A DNA stretch of 60,719 nt. Origin: Hyphomicrobiales bacterium. GTDB taxonomy: Bacteria; Pseudomonadota; Alphaproteobacteria; Rhizobiales; Xanthobacteraceae. This document shows, piece by piece, positions 42,232 to 51,103 of the stretch. Made by a program: the position numbers and the translations under genes. The DNA is taken from assembly GCA_021730985.1 (NCBI GenBank), contig JAKFYI010000028.1:1-60719 (forward strand). Reading direction: 5' to 3'. Below the pieces are notes generated by a model, which worked only from the letters and a program-made list of their open reading frames with translations, did not search any database and was not told the origin of the DNA. Within the stretch, counting starts at the first letter, position 1; every line of letters starts with the position of its first letter.

Positions 42232-43197
42232 ATGCGGTGGGGACTGGGTTTGACGGCGACGTTGCTGGCGGCGACGGCGACATTCGCGCAGGCGAATTAT
42301 CCGGACCGGCCGATCCGGATCATGGTCGGCTTCTCGGCGGGCGTTGCGCCCGACATCACCTCCCGCCTGTTCGGCGACAAGTGGAACGAGACCTGGGCGA
42401 AGGGCGTCGCGGTGGAGAACGTCACCGGCGCTGGCGGCAACCTCGCGGTCGAGCGGCTCTCGAAGGCCGCGCCGGATGGCTACACGCTGGCGATGGGCGG
42501 CAACGCCGCGCTCGTCATCAATCCCAATCTGATGGACAAGCTCGGCTACGACCCGGTGAAGGACTTCGCCTACATCACGCAGATATTCATCGTGCCGAAC
42601 TTGGTGGTGGTGCCGCCTGACGTTCCGGCCAAGACGATCCAGGAATTGATCGCGCTCGCCAAGGCGAAGCCGGATTATTTCGTGGCGGGCCACGCCGGCA
42701 TCGGCACCTCGCAGCATCTCGGCGGCGAACTGTTCATGGCGATGACCGGCGTCAAGTTCCAGCAGGTGCCGTATCGCGGCACCACGCAGATCCTGCCGGA
42801 CCTGATGGGCGGACGGCTCAATCTGTTCTTCGGCAACATATCCAACGTCCTGCCGCTGGTGCGCGAGGGCAAGCTGCGCGCGTTCGCCATCACGTCGAAG
42901 AAGCGCTCGCCACAGATTCCCGATCTGCCGACCATGGAGGAACTGGGCTTCAAGGATTTCGACGCCACCGCCTGGTTCGGCTTGATGGCGCCGGCCGGTA
43001 CGCCGCAGCCTATCCTCAACAAGTTGCACGCCGAAACCACCAAGGTGATGGCGATGCCCGACGTGCGCGGCAAGCTCGAAGGTCTTGGGCTCCAGCTCGT
43101 CGGCAATTCGCCGGCGGAGTTCGCCGACATCGTGCGGAAGGAAATCCCGATGTGGGGCAAGGTCGTCAAGGACGCAGGGATCAAGATGCCGCAGTAG
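42232..43197 (+). CDS. Bug/TctC-family receptor, gene 10 (second subfamily)
   Basis: Receptor of 321 residues; signal 1-21 (TFAQA). It belongs to a different subfamily from the array: loop SAGVAPDITSRLF (Asp kept, the GG reduced to GV), a WNETWAKG helix, ALVINPNLM, the AGIGTSQHLGGELF block, and a tail MWGKVVKDAGIKMPQ instead of KWWP. Gene 11 is its closest relative (DITARLF, GTPQHIAGELL). The ATG at 42232 has GGGGAGGACACG upstream. A CtrA-like box precedes it, so it is likely separately regulated. Confidence 0.92.
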   Translation: MRWGLGLTATLLAATATFAQANYPDRPIRIMVGFSAGVAPDITSRLFGDKWNETWAKGVAVENVTGAGGNLAVERLSKAAPDGYTLAMGGNAALVINPNLMDKLGYDPVKDFAYITQIFIVPNLVVVPPDVPAKTIQELIALAKAKPDYFVAGHAGIGTSQHLGGELFMAMTGVKFQQVPYRGTTQILPDLMGGRLNLFFGNISNVLPLVREGKLRAFAITSKKRSPQIPDLPTMEELGFKDFDATAWFGLMAPAGTPQPILNKLHAETTKVMAMPDVRGKLEGLGLQLVGNSPAEFADIVRKEIPMWGKVVKDAGIKMPQ

Positions 43198-43208
43198 GAG
43201 CTTAACCC

Positions 43209-43292
43209 CCGCTCGTCCCCGCGAAAGCGGGAACCCAGTGCAACAGGGCGCGGCAAGCCGCCCTGGATTCCCGCCTACGCGGGAATGAGCGG
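43209..43292. repeat. Dispersed 30-bp inverted repeat between Bug genes 10 and 11
   Basis: A 30-base arm (43209-43238, containing CCCCGCGAAAGCGGGAACCC) pairs with 43263-43292 (containing GATTCCCGCCTACGCGGGAA) with few mismatches around a loop of about 24 bases. The GCGGGAA hairpin type is a widespread alphaproteobacterial extragenic palindrome. It may end the gene 10 transcript, leaving gene 11 with its own promoter. Confidence 0.8.
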
Positions 43293-43311
43293 AGTTGGCA
43301 GGGAGGCTGAT

Positions 43312-44277
43312 GTGCCAAGGAACCGGTCGTTGCTCGCTGCACTCGTTGCTTTACTGATCGCTTCACCCGCCGCAGCGCAGTCCTATCCCGACAAGCCGGT
43401 GCGCTTCATCGTCGGCTTCACCGCGGGCAGCGCCACCGACATCACGGCGCGGCTGTTCGCGGCGAAGTTCGCCGAGGTCTGGAAGGTGCCGGTCACGGTG
43501 GAAAACGTGCCGGGCGCCGGCGGCAGCGTCGGCGGCGACCGGGTGGCGAAGTCGGCGCCGGACGGCACCACGTTCTACTGGGGCGCCAACGGGGCGCTCA
43601 CCATCAATCCGACGCTGCAGGCCAATCCGACCTACGACGTGGTGCGCGACCTGACACCGGTGGTGCGTCTGCTGATCGTGCCGAGCATCCTCGCGGTCAG
43701 CAACGATCTACCGGCGAAAAGCTTCCAAGAGATGATCGCGCTCGCCAAGGCGGAGCCGGGCAAGCTGTCATACGCCTCGCCAGGCGTCGGCACGCCGCAG
43801 CACATCGCAGGCGAACTGCTCAAGAGCCTCGCGGGCGTCAACATCACCCATGTGCCGTATCGCGGCGCGGTGTTCACCGACGTGATCGGCGGCCGGGTGT
43901 CCATGACGTTGCAGAACATGGGCGCGATCCTGCCGGTGGTGAAGGACGGCCGGCTGCGCGGCGTGGCGGTGACGTCGTTGAAGCGTTCTCCGGTGATCCC
44001 GGAGTTACCGACTGTCGCGGAGTCCGGGCTTCCCAATTTCGAGGCGATCTCCTGGTTCGGGCTGATGGCGCCCGCCGGCACGCCCGCGCCCATCGTCGCC
44101 AAGGCGCATCAGACGGCGGTGGCGGTGATCGCGATGCCGGATGTGCGCGAGAAGCTGGTGCAACTCGGCTTCGATACGACGCAGGATGGCCCGGACGCGA
44201 TGGGGCAGGTGATCAAGGCCGACATCGCCAAGTGGGCGAAGGTGATCAAGGAAGCAAACATAAAAGCAGCGGACTGA
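43312..44277 (+). CDS. Bug/TctC-family receptor, gene 11 (second subfamily)
   Basis: Receptor of 321 residues; signal about 1-23 (ending PAAAQ). Loop TAGSATDITARLF, with Asp kept. Relative of gene 10: similar helix (KFAEVWKVPVTVENV), ALTINPTLQ and a long MALAKAEPGK-type region, and a tail KWAKVIKEANIKAAD. The GTG at 43312 has GGGAGG 6-11 bases upstream; the in-frame ATG at 43285 lies in the palindromic repeat and is rejected. It is convergent with the GST gene, two bases apart. Confidence 0.92.
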   Translation: MPRNRSLLAALVALLIASPAAAQSYPDKPVRFIVGFTAGSATDITARLFAAKFAEVWKVPVTVENVPGAGGSVGGDRVAKSAPDGTTFYWGANGALTINPTLQANPTYDVVRDLTPVVRLLIVPSILAVSNDLPAKSFQEMIALAKAEPGKLSYASPGVGTPQHIAGELLKSLAGVNITHVPYRGAVFTDVIGGRVSMTLQNMGAILPVVKDGRLRGVAVTSLKRSPVIPELPTVAESGLPNFEAISWFGLMAPAGTPAPIVAKAHQTAVAVIAMPDVREKLVQLGFDTTQDGPDAMGQVIKADIAKWAKVIKEANIKAAD

Positions 44278-44279
44278 CG

Positions 44280-44915
44280 CTACTGCGCCGCCACCATCTT
44301 CAAATCCGGGTGCCAGTCCATCGCGACGTGGTTCGGCTGCGCCGCGACGCGGTCGAGCCAGTCGCGCACCGCCGGGAATAACGCGAGGTCGAAATCGCAC
44401 TGCTCGGCGACGTGGGTATAGGCGTACAGCGCGATGTCGGCGATCGAATAGCGGTCGTCGGCCAGGAAATCCTGGCGCGACAGGTGCTTGTCCATTACGC
44501 CCAGCGCCCGGTAGCCTTCCTCCATCCACTCTTCCAGCGCGTGCTGCTGCAGTTCGCGGCCGCCCTTGACCAGCACCAGCCAGAACCAGGCGGCGCCGAG
44601 GTTGGGCTCCAGCGCGTGCTGCTCGAAGAACATCCATTGCAGCGTGGCGGCGCGCTCGACCGGGTCGTCCGAGAGCAGCGGGGTGTTCTCCGCGAGATAC
44701 CAGAGGATCGCGTTCGACTCCGGCAGGAATTTCTCCGGCGCGACCTGGAGCAGCGGCACATGGCCGCTCGGGTTCATCGCCAGGAATTCGGGCGTGCGGG
44801 TTTCGCCACGGAGGATATCGACCTCCATGAGTTCATGCGCGATGCCAAGCTGCGCGAGCGCAAGCCGGACTTTGTAGGAGTTGCCTGAGCGGCGCATGGA
44901 ATAGAGCGTGTACAT
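44280..44915 (-). CDS. Glutathione S-transferase (Ser-type)
   Basis: Cytosolic GST of 211 residues. The thioredoxin domain opens YTLYSMRRSGNSYKVRLAL, with Ser/Tyr in the activating position, then GHVPLL and FLPESNAILWYLAE; the helical domain carries SIADIALYAYTHVAEQ. The pattern resembles Theta/Beta-type bacterial GSTs. Its role is probably conjugation or peroxide removal, unspecified. The start at 44915 has no strong site, and homologous Tyr-start proteins open the same way. Its stop is two bases from that of Bug gene 11. Confidence 0.9.
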   Translation of the reverse strand: MYTLYSMRRSGNSYKVRLALAQLGIAHELMEVDILRGETRTPEFLAMNPSGHVPLLQVAPEKFLPESNAILWYLAENTPLLSDDPVERAATLQWMFFEQHALEPNLGAAWFWLVLVKGGRELQQHALEEWMEEGYRALGVMDKHLSRQDFLADDRYSIADIALYAYTHVAEQCDFDLALFPAVRDWLDRVAAQPNHVAMDWHPDLKMVAAQ

Positions 44916-45111
44916 GCCGCGTGTCCCCCGGTCGTCGCGACCGATGCGATTTGAAAGTATCGCGGATTGAACGGCAAAGCACGGCGAATGAAGGGCAGCG
45001 CGATGACGGGTCGATGAAAAAAGCCGGATGCGTGCGCTGCAGCATGGAATCGCAACAATTTCATCTCCCCCGCGCGGCCGGAAGGGAATGACTTTCGCGT
45101 GATCGCTGCCG

Positions 45112-46077
45112 CTATTCCACCGTCACGCCGGCCGCGCTGATCACCGCGGCCCATTTGGCCACTTCACCGGGCAGCCAGGCCGCGATCCAGTCCGGCGGAC
45201 GCAGCGTTAGCGTCATGCCTTGCGTCGCAATGAGGTCCGCGGTCGCCTTGGCGGACATCTTGGACGAAACCGCGTTGTAGATCTTATTGACCACAGCGGG
45301 AGGCGTTTTGGCCGGCGCGAACAGCACGAACCAGGCGTCGGCCTCGACATCTTTGATGCCTTTCTCCGCGAGCGTCGGCAGATCGGGCAGCCGCGCCGCG
45401 CGCTTGGGGCTCGCCACCGCCAGCGCGCGCAATGCGCCGGCCTCGATGGTTCCGATCACGCTCGGCAGCGTGACAAACGACACGTCGATGCGGCCGGCCA
45501 GCAGTTCGGTGGTCATCGGCGCTGCGCCGCGGAACGGCACATGCAGCAGATCGACGCCGGTTTTCATCTTGAACAGTTCGGCAGCCAGATGCGAGGCCGA
45601 GCCGTTGCCGGTGGAACCATAAGTCAGCCCGCGCGGGTTCTGCTTCGCCATGTCGATCAGTGCGCTGACGCTGTCGGCCTTCAGATCGCGCCGCACCGCC
45701 AGCACATGGGGGACGTCGGCAATGCCGGCGACCGGCGCGAAATCCATCACCGCGTCGTAGGGACAGTGCTTGATCAGCGTTTGGTTGGTGGCGTGGGTTT
45801 GGTTGGTGCCGAGCACCAGCGTGTGGCCGTCCGGCTCGGCGCGTGCCACCGCGGCCGAGCCGATGATGCCGGAGCCGCCGCCGCGATTGTCGACCACGAT
45901 CGGCTGACCCAGGCTGGTGACGTTTTGCGCGATCAGCCTTGCCACCACATCGACCGGGCCGCCGGCCGGGTAGGGCACCACGATGCTGATGTTGTGCCAG
46001 GGAAACGACTGCGCCCGCGCAACCGGCGCGGCGACCAGTCCGGCGATGGTGGCGAGCGCGGCACGCCGTGAGAGCAT
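45112..46077 (-). CDS. Bug/TctC-family receptor (Bug-D)
   Basis: Receptor of 321 residues. The N-terminus MLSRRAALATIAGL is Tat-like, with a mature start near AQSFPW. The loop GGPVDVVAR keeps the Asp; DNRGGGSG and VPFRGAAPMT follow, so it is a different subfamily from the array. Its ATG lies four bases after the stop of the glycosyltransferase gene at 46082, on the same strand, so it is probably translated from that transcript. A receptor in a glycosyltransferase operon is unusual, and its ligand is not implied by neighbours. No membrane TTT subunit is present. Confidence 0.9.
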   Translation of the reverse strand: MLSRRAALATIAGLVAAPVARAQSFPWHNISIVVPYPAGGPVDVVARLIAQNVTSLGQPIVVDNRGGGSGIIGSAAVARAEPDGHTLVLGTNQTHATNQTLIKHCPYDAVMDFAPVAGIADVPHVLAVRRDLKADSVSALIDMAKQNPRGLTYGSTGNGSASHLAAELFKMKTGVDLLHVPFRGAAPMTTELLAGRIDVSFVTLPSVIGTIEAGALRALAVASPKRAARLPDLPTLAEKGIKDVEADAWFVLFAPAKTPPAVVNKIYNAVSSKMSAKATADLIATQGMTLTLRPPDWIAAWLPGEVAKWAAVISAAGVTVE

Positions 46078-46081
46078 TTCG

Positions 46082-47395
46082 CTACTTAATCGGATGCGCC
46101 GCCGATTGCCAATCTGGAACCGCGCCGGTGTCGAGCGCGGCCCGCCGCAGCACCAGCCCGAAAACGATGGCCATCGAAATGAGGCCGAGCGGGAGGAGAA
46201 TGTGCTCCGCCAGCGTGCGGACGATCATCGGCATGATCCAAAGTAGCGCCAGCGCGGATTTCTCATAGGAACGGAAGCCGCGTTCGAGCCCTTCGACGGC
46301 GAGGAACGCGATCGCAGGCGCCAGCACAACGAGGTCGTAGTCGAGGCTGTAGGGCGTCGCGAGAATCGCGGCGATCGGCAGCGCGGCAGCCTTGAGCCGG
46401 TACGGCGCGTCGCTGCGCCACAGCCAAGCCAGCGCGACGGCGAGCGCTGCCATTGCCGCGCCCTGCATCGCATAGGCGAGCGGCACGCCGCCGCCCCACA
46501 TCCGCACCAGCGAGAATACGCTCTGAATCTTGTGCCAGCCGGTGCCGCCCTGTTCGAGCACGACCTCGCGGGTGAACGGCATCGCGTTGATGAAGTGCCG
46601 CCACACGTCGGGGCCGAACGCCAGCGTGGTGACGAGCATCAGTGCCAGCACCGTCGCACAGGCCGATGCGAACGCGCGCCAGCGTCCGGTGACGATCAGC
46701 ACGAGCGGGATCATCACGCCGAACTGCGGCTTGTAGGCGAGCAGCCCGAACAGGATGCCGGCCGCGACGGGGGTCCGGTCGAGGACGAGCAGCGCGCCGC
46801 CCAGCAGTGCGGCGGTGAGAAAGCCGTTGTGGCCGTGGCCGATGTTCACGAACACGGCCGGGAAAGCGACGGCCAACAACAGCCACAATCCGTCATGCCC
46901 GGCCTTGTGCCGGGCATCCACGCCTTGCTGCCCTTCCACGAAAGGCGTGAATGGCCGGGACGAGCCCGGCCATGACGCTGTGAGAACAGCGCGGATCGTC
47001 AACAGATACAGAACCAGCGTTGCGCCCTGCCAGACCGCGAGCGCCAGAGCGAACGGCATCAGAGCCAGCAGCGCCGCAATGAACAGAAAGAACGGCGGGT
47101 AGTGCCAGCCGTAGAACGGCGTGGCCTTGCCGAAGATCATCTGCTCGCGAGCGTGCTGCGACGGCGGGTCGAACGCGGTGCCGGGCTGGCCGTCGAGCAC
47201 GTAGGTGCCGGCCGCATAGACATTGGAGAAATCGGTGCCGAGCGGGCGGCCCTGGTAGTCGTTGAGCCCGTCCGAGGTCGCGAGCAGGAACAGCAGCCCG
47301 CCGAGCGAGGCGGCCAGGACCGCCAGGGCCCACAGCCGCAACCGTTCGCGGGTCATCCAGTCCCCGGTTCGCAGGTTTGCGAGAACGCCGCCCAT
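46082..47395 (-). CDS. Glycosyltransferase family 87 (DUF2029) with an inserted palindrome
   Basis: Polytopic membrane enzyme of 437 residues in the GT87/DUF2029 family, which adds sugars from polyprenyl donors. Family features: TDFSNVYAAGTYVLDG (about 49-64), GWHYPPFFL, a NIGHGHNGFLTAALLGG block, LAYKPQFGV and a TPYSLDYDLVVLAPA near the end. About ten hydrophobic helices are visible. Residues about 140-168 (SSRPFTPFVEG etc.) do not fit a membrane helix and are encoded by an 87-base palindromic repeat (46891-46977) that keeps the frame. The start at 47395 is likely; ATG 47356 is an alternative. Bug-D follows by four bases. Confidence 0.85.
   Translation of the reverse strand: MGGVLANLRTGDWMTRERLRLWALAVLAASLGGLLFLLATSDGLNDYQGRPLGTDFSNVYAAGTYVLDGQPGTAFDPPSQHAREQMIFGKATPFYGWHYPPFFLFIAALLALMPFALALAVWQGATLVLYLLTIRAVLTASWPGSSRPFTPFVEGQQGVDARHKAGHDGLWLLLAVAFPAVFVNIGHGHNGFLTAALLGGALLVLDRTPVAAGILFGLLAYKPQFGVMIPLVLIVTGRWRAFASACATVLALMLVTTLAFGPDVWRHFINAMPFTREVVLEQGGTGWHKIQSVFSLVRMWGGGVPLAYAMQGAAMAALAVALAWLWRSDAPYRLKAAALPIAAILATPYSLDYDLVVLAPAIAFLAVEGLERGFRSYEKSALALLWIMPMIVRTLAEHILLPLGLISMAIVFGLVLRRAALDTGAVPDWQSAAHPIK
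46891..46977. repeat. Palindromic repeat inserted in frame in the GT87 gene
   Basis: 36-base arms (46891-46926 and 46942-46977), matching at all but about nine positions, flank a 15-base loop; the total of 87 bases is exactly 29 codons. The sequence has the form of a dispersed GCCGGGC-type extragenic palindrome of Rhizobiales, here inside coding DNA. Confidence 0.75.
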
Positions 47396-47592
47396 GGCCT
47401 CAGGCTCGGTTTTTCGAAGGCCAGTTCTAGCCCGCCGTGTTTAATGGAACGTGTGCCGGCGCGGGCGCCCGCCATTCCTCGCGTTGGTGCCTCCCATCAA
47501 CCGCTTTGATGGCTGGAATCAGCCATTCGGCCTTGCCGCGGGAAGAGCAGGCCATTAGGACATCTGCGCCCTTTTGGGCGCGGAGATTCTGA

Positions 47593-48801
<1,209 letters not shown>

Positions 48802-48952
48802 CCTAACTTTGGGCGCGGCCGCCGCCGCAACGACGAACATTAGCCGCAATGCAAAGCGACGTCGTGCTGGCGCCTCCGGCCGGAGCGCGATCGTTGCTTT
48901 TCTCGCCGCATCGGCTCCGCTACATTTGCGGCCTGTCAGGAGGAGACGCCCT

Positions 48953-49423
48953 ATGATTCGCCTTTCATCGATTGCGCTCGCCGTTGGCCTTGCCGCGATC
49001 GTCTCGCCGGCCGCCGCCCAGTCGCGGGTCGAGGCCGGGATGCTGGAATGCACCGGCACTACGGCGAGCTTCATCGTCGGTTCGGTAACCGAGTTGCGCT
49101 GCAATTTCCGTGGGCCCGACGGCCGTACAGAACCCTATGTCGCCTCGATCCGGCGCGTCGGTGTCGATATCGCGTTGCCGGCCAACGTGGCGGTGGCCTG
49201 GGGCGTGTTTGCTCCGTCCCGCAATCTCGGGCCCGGCGACCTTCGCGGCAGCTATGCCGGTGCCTCGGCGAGCGCCACGGCGGTGGTCGGCGTCGGCGCC
49301 AACGCGCTGGTCGGCGGCTCCAACAGCACCATCGCGCTGCAGCCGCTCAGCGTGCAGGGCCAGACCGGCCTCGGCATTGCCGCTGGCATCGCGGGCATGG
49401 AATTGCGCCCGGCCGGCCGCTGA
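48953..49423 (+). CDS. Exported DUF992 family protein
   Basis: Secreted protein of 156 residues. Signal 1-22 (ending AAAQS). The mature part is a DUF992 domain: VEAGMLECTG and TELRCNF supply two Cys that probably form a disulfide, followed by AWGVFAPSRNLGPGDLRGSYAG and a Gly/Ala-rich strand region with NALVGGSNSTIALQPLSVQGQ. The function is unknown; the family is common in Rhizobiales. The ATG at 48953 follows AGGAGGAGA. A strong terminator follows at 49442. Confidence 0.85.
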   Translation: MIRLSSIALAVGLAAIVSPAAAQSRVEAGMLECTGTTASFIVGSVTELRCNFRGPDGRTEPYVASIRRVGVDIALPANVAVAWGVFAPSRNLGPGDLRGSYAGASASATAVVGVGANALVGGSNSTIALQPLSVQGQTGLGIAAGIAGMELRPAGR

Positions 49424-49441
49424 TCGTTTGATCGAAATTCG

Positions 49442-49477
49442 ACGCCGCCGCGGTCGTGCGGCGGCGTTTTCATTTTC
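49442..49477 (+). terminator. Rho-independent terminator after DUF992
   Basis: 10-bp stem ACGCCGCCGC (49442-49451) / GCGGCGGCGT (49458-49467), 6-base loop, then TTTTCATTTTC. It sits between convergent stop codons; the run overlaps the end of the 5'-nucleotidase-like gene. Confidence 0.85.
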
Positions 49478-51002
49478 TGACGGCGTCGATCCGGCCTTCG
49501 ACGCCGGTTTTCACGGTGCCGAGATTGCGCAGATAGACCATCACCTCGTTCGCCAACAGTGGCGAGTCATCGACGGGTAGCAGCGTCGGCGCTTTGCCGA
49601 ACGTGTCGTAGCCGTCGCTGCCGCGCGCGAGGAATTCGTTGGTGGCGATCCGGTAGATCCGATTCGGATTGAGCGGTGTGCCGCCGATCCTGATTTTCAC
49701 GATACGCTTGCCCGGCGGCCGTCGCGGATCGATTTCGATCTTCATGCCGGACACCTGCGGAAAGCGCCCCGCGGCGTCCGCCATTCTGGCGAAGCCGCCT
49801 TCGAGCGCTGTCCGCAGGTCGCGGCCGCGGATGTCGATGGTGACGACACGATTGCCGAACGGCAGTTCGGCCAGCACGTCGCGCCGGGTGATGGTGCTGC
49901 CCGCGGGATAGACCTTGCCGCCACGGATGCCGCCGCCATTGGTGACGGCAGCGACTGCGCCGGTCTTCTTGCGCATCGCATCGGCGATCAGGTTGCCGAT
50001 CGCAGCCTCGCCGGTGCGCACCGCAATGTTGCGGCTGTCGAGCACGACCGCGAGCGTGGCCAGCGGCACGTCCAGCTCGCGGCTCAGCTCGGCCTCGTAT
50101 TTGCTCACCACCGCCGCGACTTCGGGATCCGGCGTCACCGTGGCCGTGTCGATGACGCGGAACTGCGGCCACCACTTCACGTCGCGCTTGCCGTCGGCAA
50201 TCGTGACGTCGATCGCCACGTCGATCAGTGTCACGTAGTGGGAATCGTAGCTGGATTCCGCCGTGGCGACGCGTCCGTCGAAGCTGATGAACAGGTCGTG
50301 GTTGTGCCCGGTCAGAATGAGGTCGGTGGTGTTGGTCGCCGCCAGATCGGCGGACTGCTTGCGGTCGGCGTGCATCACGGCGACGACGAAGTCGGCGCCC
50401 TCGCGGCGCAGTGCCTCGGCCTGCTCCCTCATCGCGGGCACGGTCGGCAGGAATTTCAGATTCTCGGGGCTCGAGACCCGTGGCGTGTCGTCGTAGGCGG
50501 CGCCGGTCAGGCCGACGCGCACGCCGCCAAACTCGACGATCGCGCGGTCCTTGAAATTCTCCAGCGGCTTGCCGTCCGGCCCCCGCAGGTTGGCGGCGTA
50601 GATCGGGAATTTCGCCTCCGACATGCGCTTGAAAAAAACGGCCTTGCCGAAATCGAATTCGTGATTGCCCGGCGCGAAAATCTCCGGTGCGATCATGTTG
50701 GTCAGCGTGATGATGTGGGCGCCGCCGTCGATCCCCGACATCAGCGACGGCGACAGCGTGTCGCCGCCGTGCGCCAGCACCACATGACCGCCCGAACCGC
50801 GGGCCTTGTCGCGCTCCGCCTTCACCACGGCCGCAAGGCGCGCGAAGCCGCCGCGCCGCTTGCCATCCGGCATCAGCGTATCGCCCATCGAGTAGATGTC
50901 GTTGGTCAGGATGAAGGTGATCTTGGCCGATTCGGCACGGGTGGCCAGCGCCGGCAGGATCGCAAGGCAAAGGACGGCAATAAGGCGGTTCAGAATGAAC
51001 AT
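49470..51002 (-). CDS. 5'-nucleotidase/2',3'-cyclic phosphodiesterase-like metallophosphoesterase
   Basis: Periplasmic two-domain hydrolase of about 510 residues. A signal (1-22, ending TRAES) precedes a calcineurin-like domain with HGGDTLSPS, PGNHEFDFG and the GHNHD motif, then the 5'-nucleotidase C-terminal domain with NGGGIRGG, LPFGNRVV and NEFLARGSDGYD. The first metal motif reads TNDIYSMGD where most relatives have TNDxHG; the His is Tyr here. The start at ATG 51002 is chosen because it begins the signal; frame extends 30 codons upstream. It is divergent from hemH. Substrates are probably nucleotides or cyclic nucleotides. Confidence 0.85.
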   Translation of the reverse strand: MFILNRLIAVLCLAILPALATRAESAKITFILTNDIYSMGDTLMPDGKRRGGFARLAAVVKAERDKARGSGGHVVLAHGGDTLSPSLMSGIDGGAHIITLTNMIAPEIFAPGNHEFDFGKAVFFKRMSEAKFPIYAANLRGPDGKPLENFKDRAIVEFGGVRVGLTGAAYDDTPRVSSPENLKFLPTVPAMREQAEALRREGADFVVAVMHADRKQSADLAATNTTDLILTGHNHDLFISFDGRVATAESSYDSHYVTLIDVAIDVTIADGKRDVKWWPQFRVIDTATVTPDPEVAAVVSKYEAELSRELDVPLATLAVVLDSRNIAVRTGEAAIGNLIADAMRKKTGAVAAVTNGGGIRGGKVYPAGSTITRRDVLAELPFGNRVVTIDIRGRDLRTALEGGFARMADAAGRFPQVSGMKIEIDPRRPPGKRIVKIRIGGTPLNPNRIYRIATNEFLARGSDGYDTFGKAPTLLPVDDSPLLANEVMVYLRNLGTVKTGVEGRIDAVRK

Positions 51003-51103
51003 TCGGGATGATCCGGCGGGCAGGCGGCTTGCTCTAGCACGCGGGGACAGCGCCCGGCTATGCTGCGGCCTGCGGCGCGTGCGCCACGTCATTCGCGGTG
51101 GAT

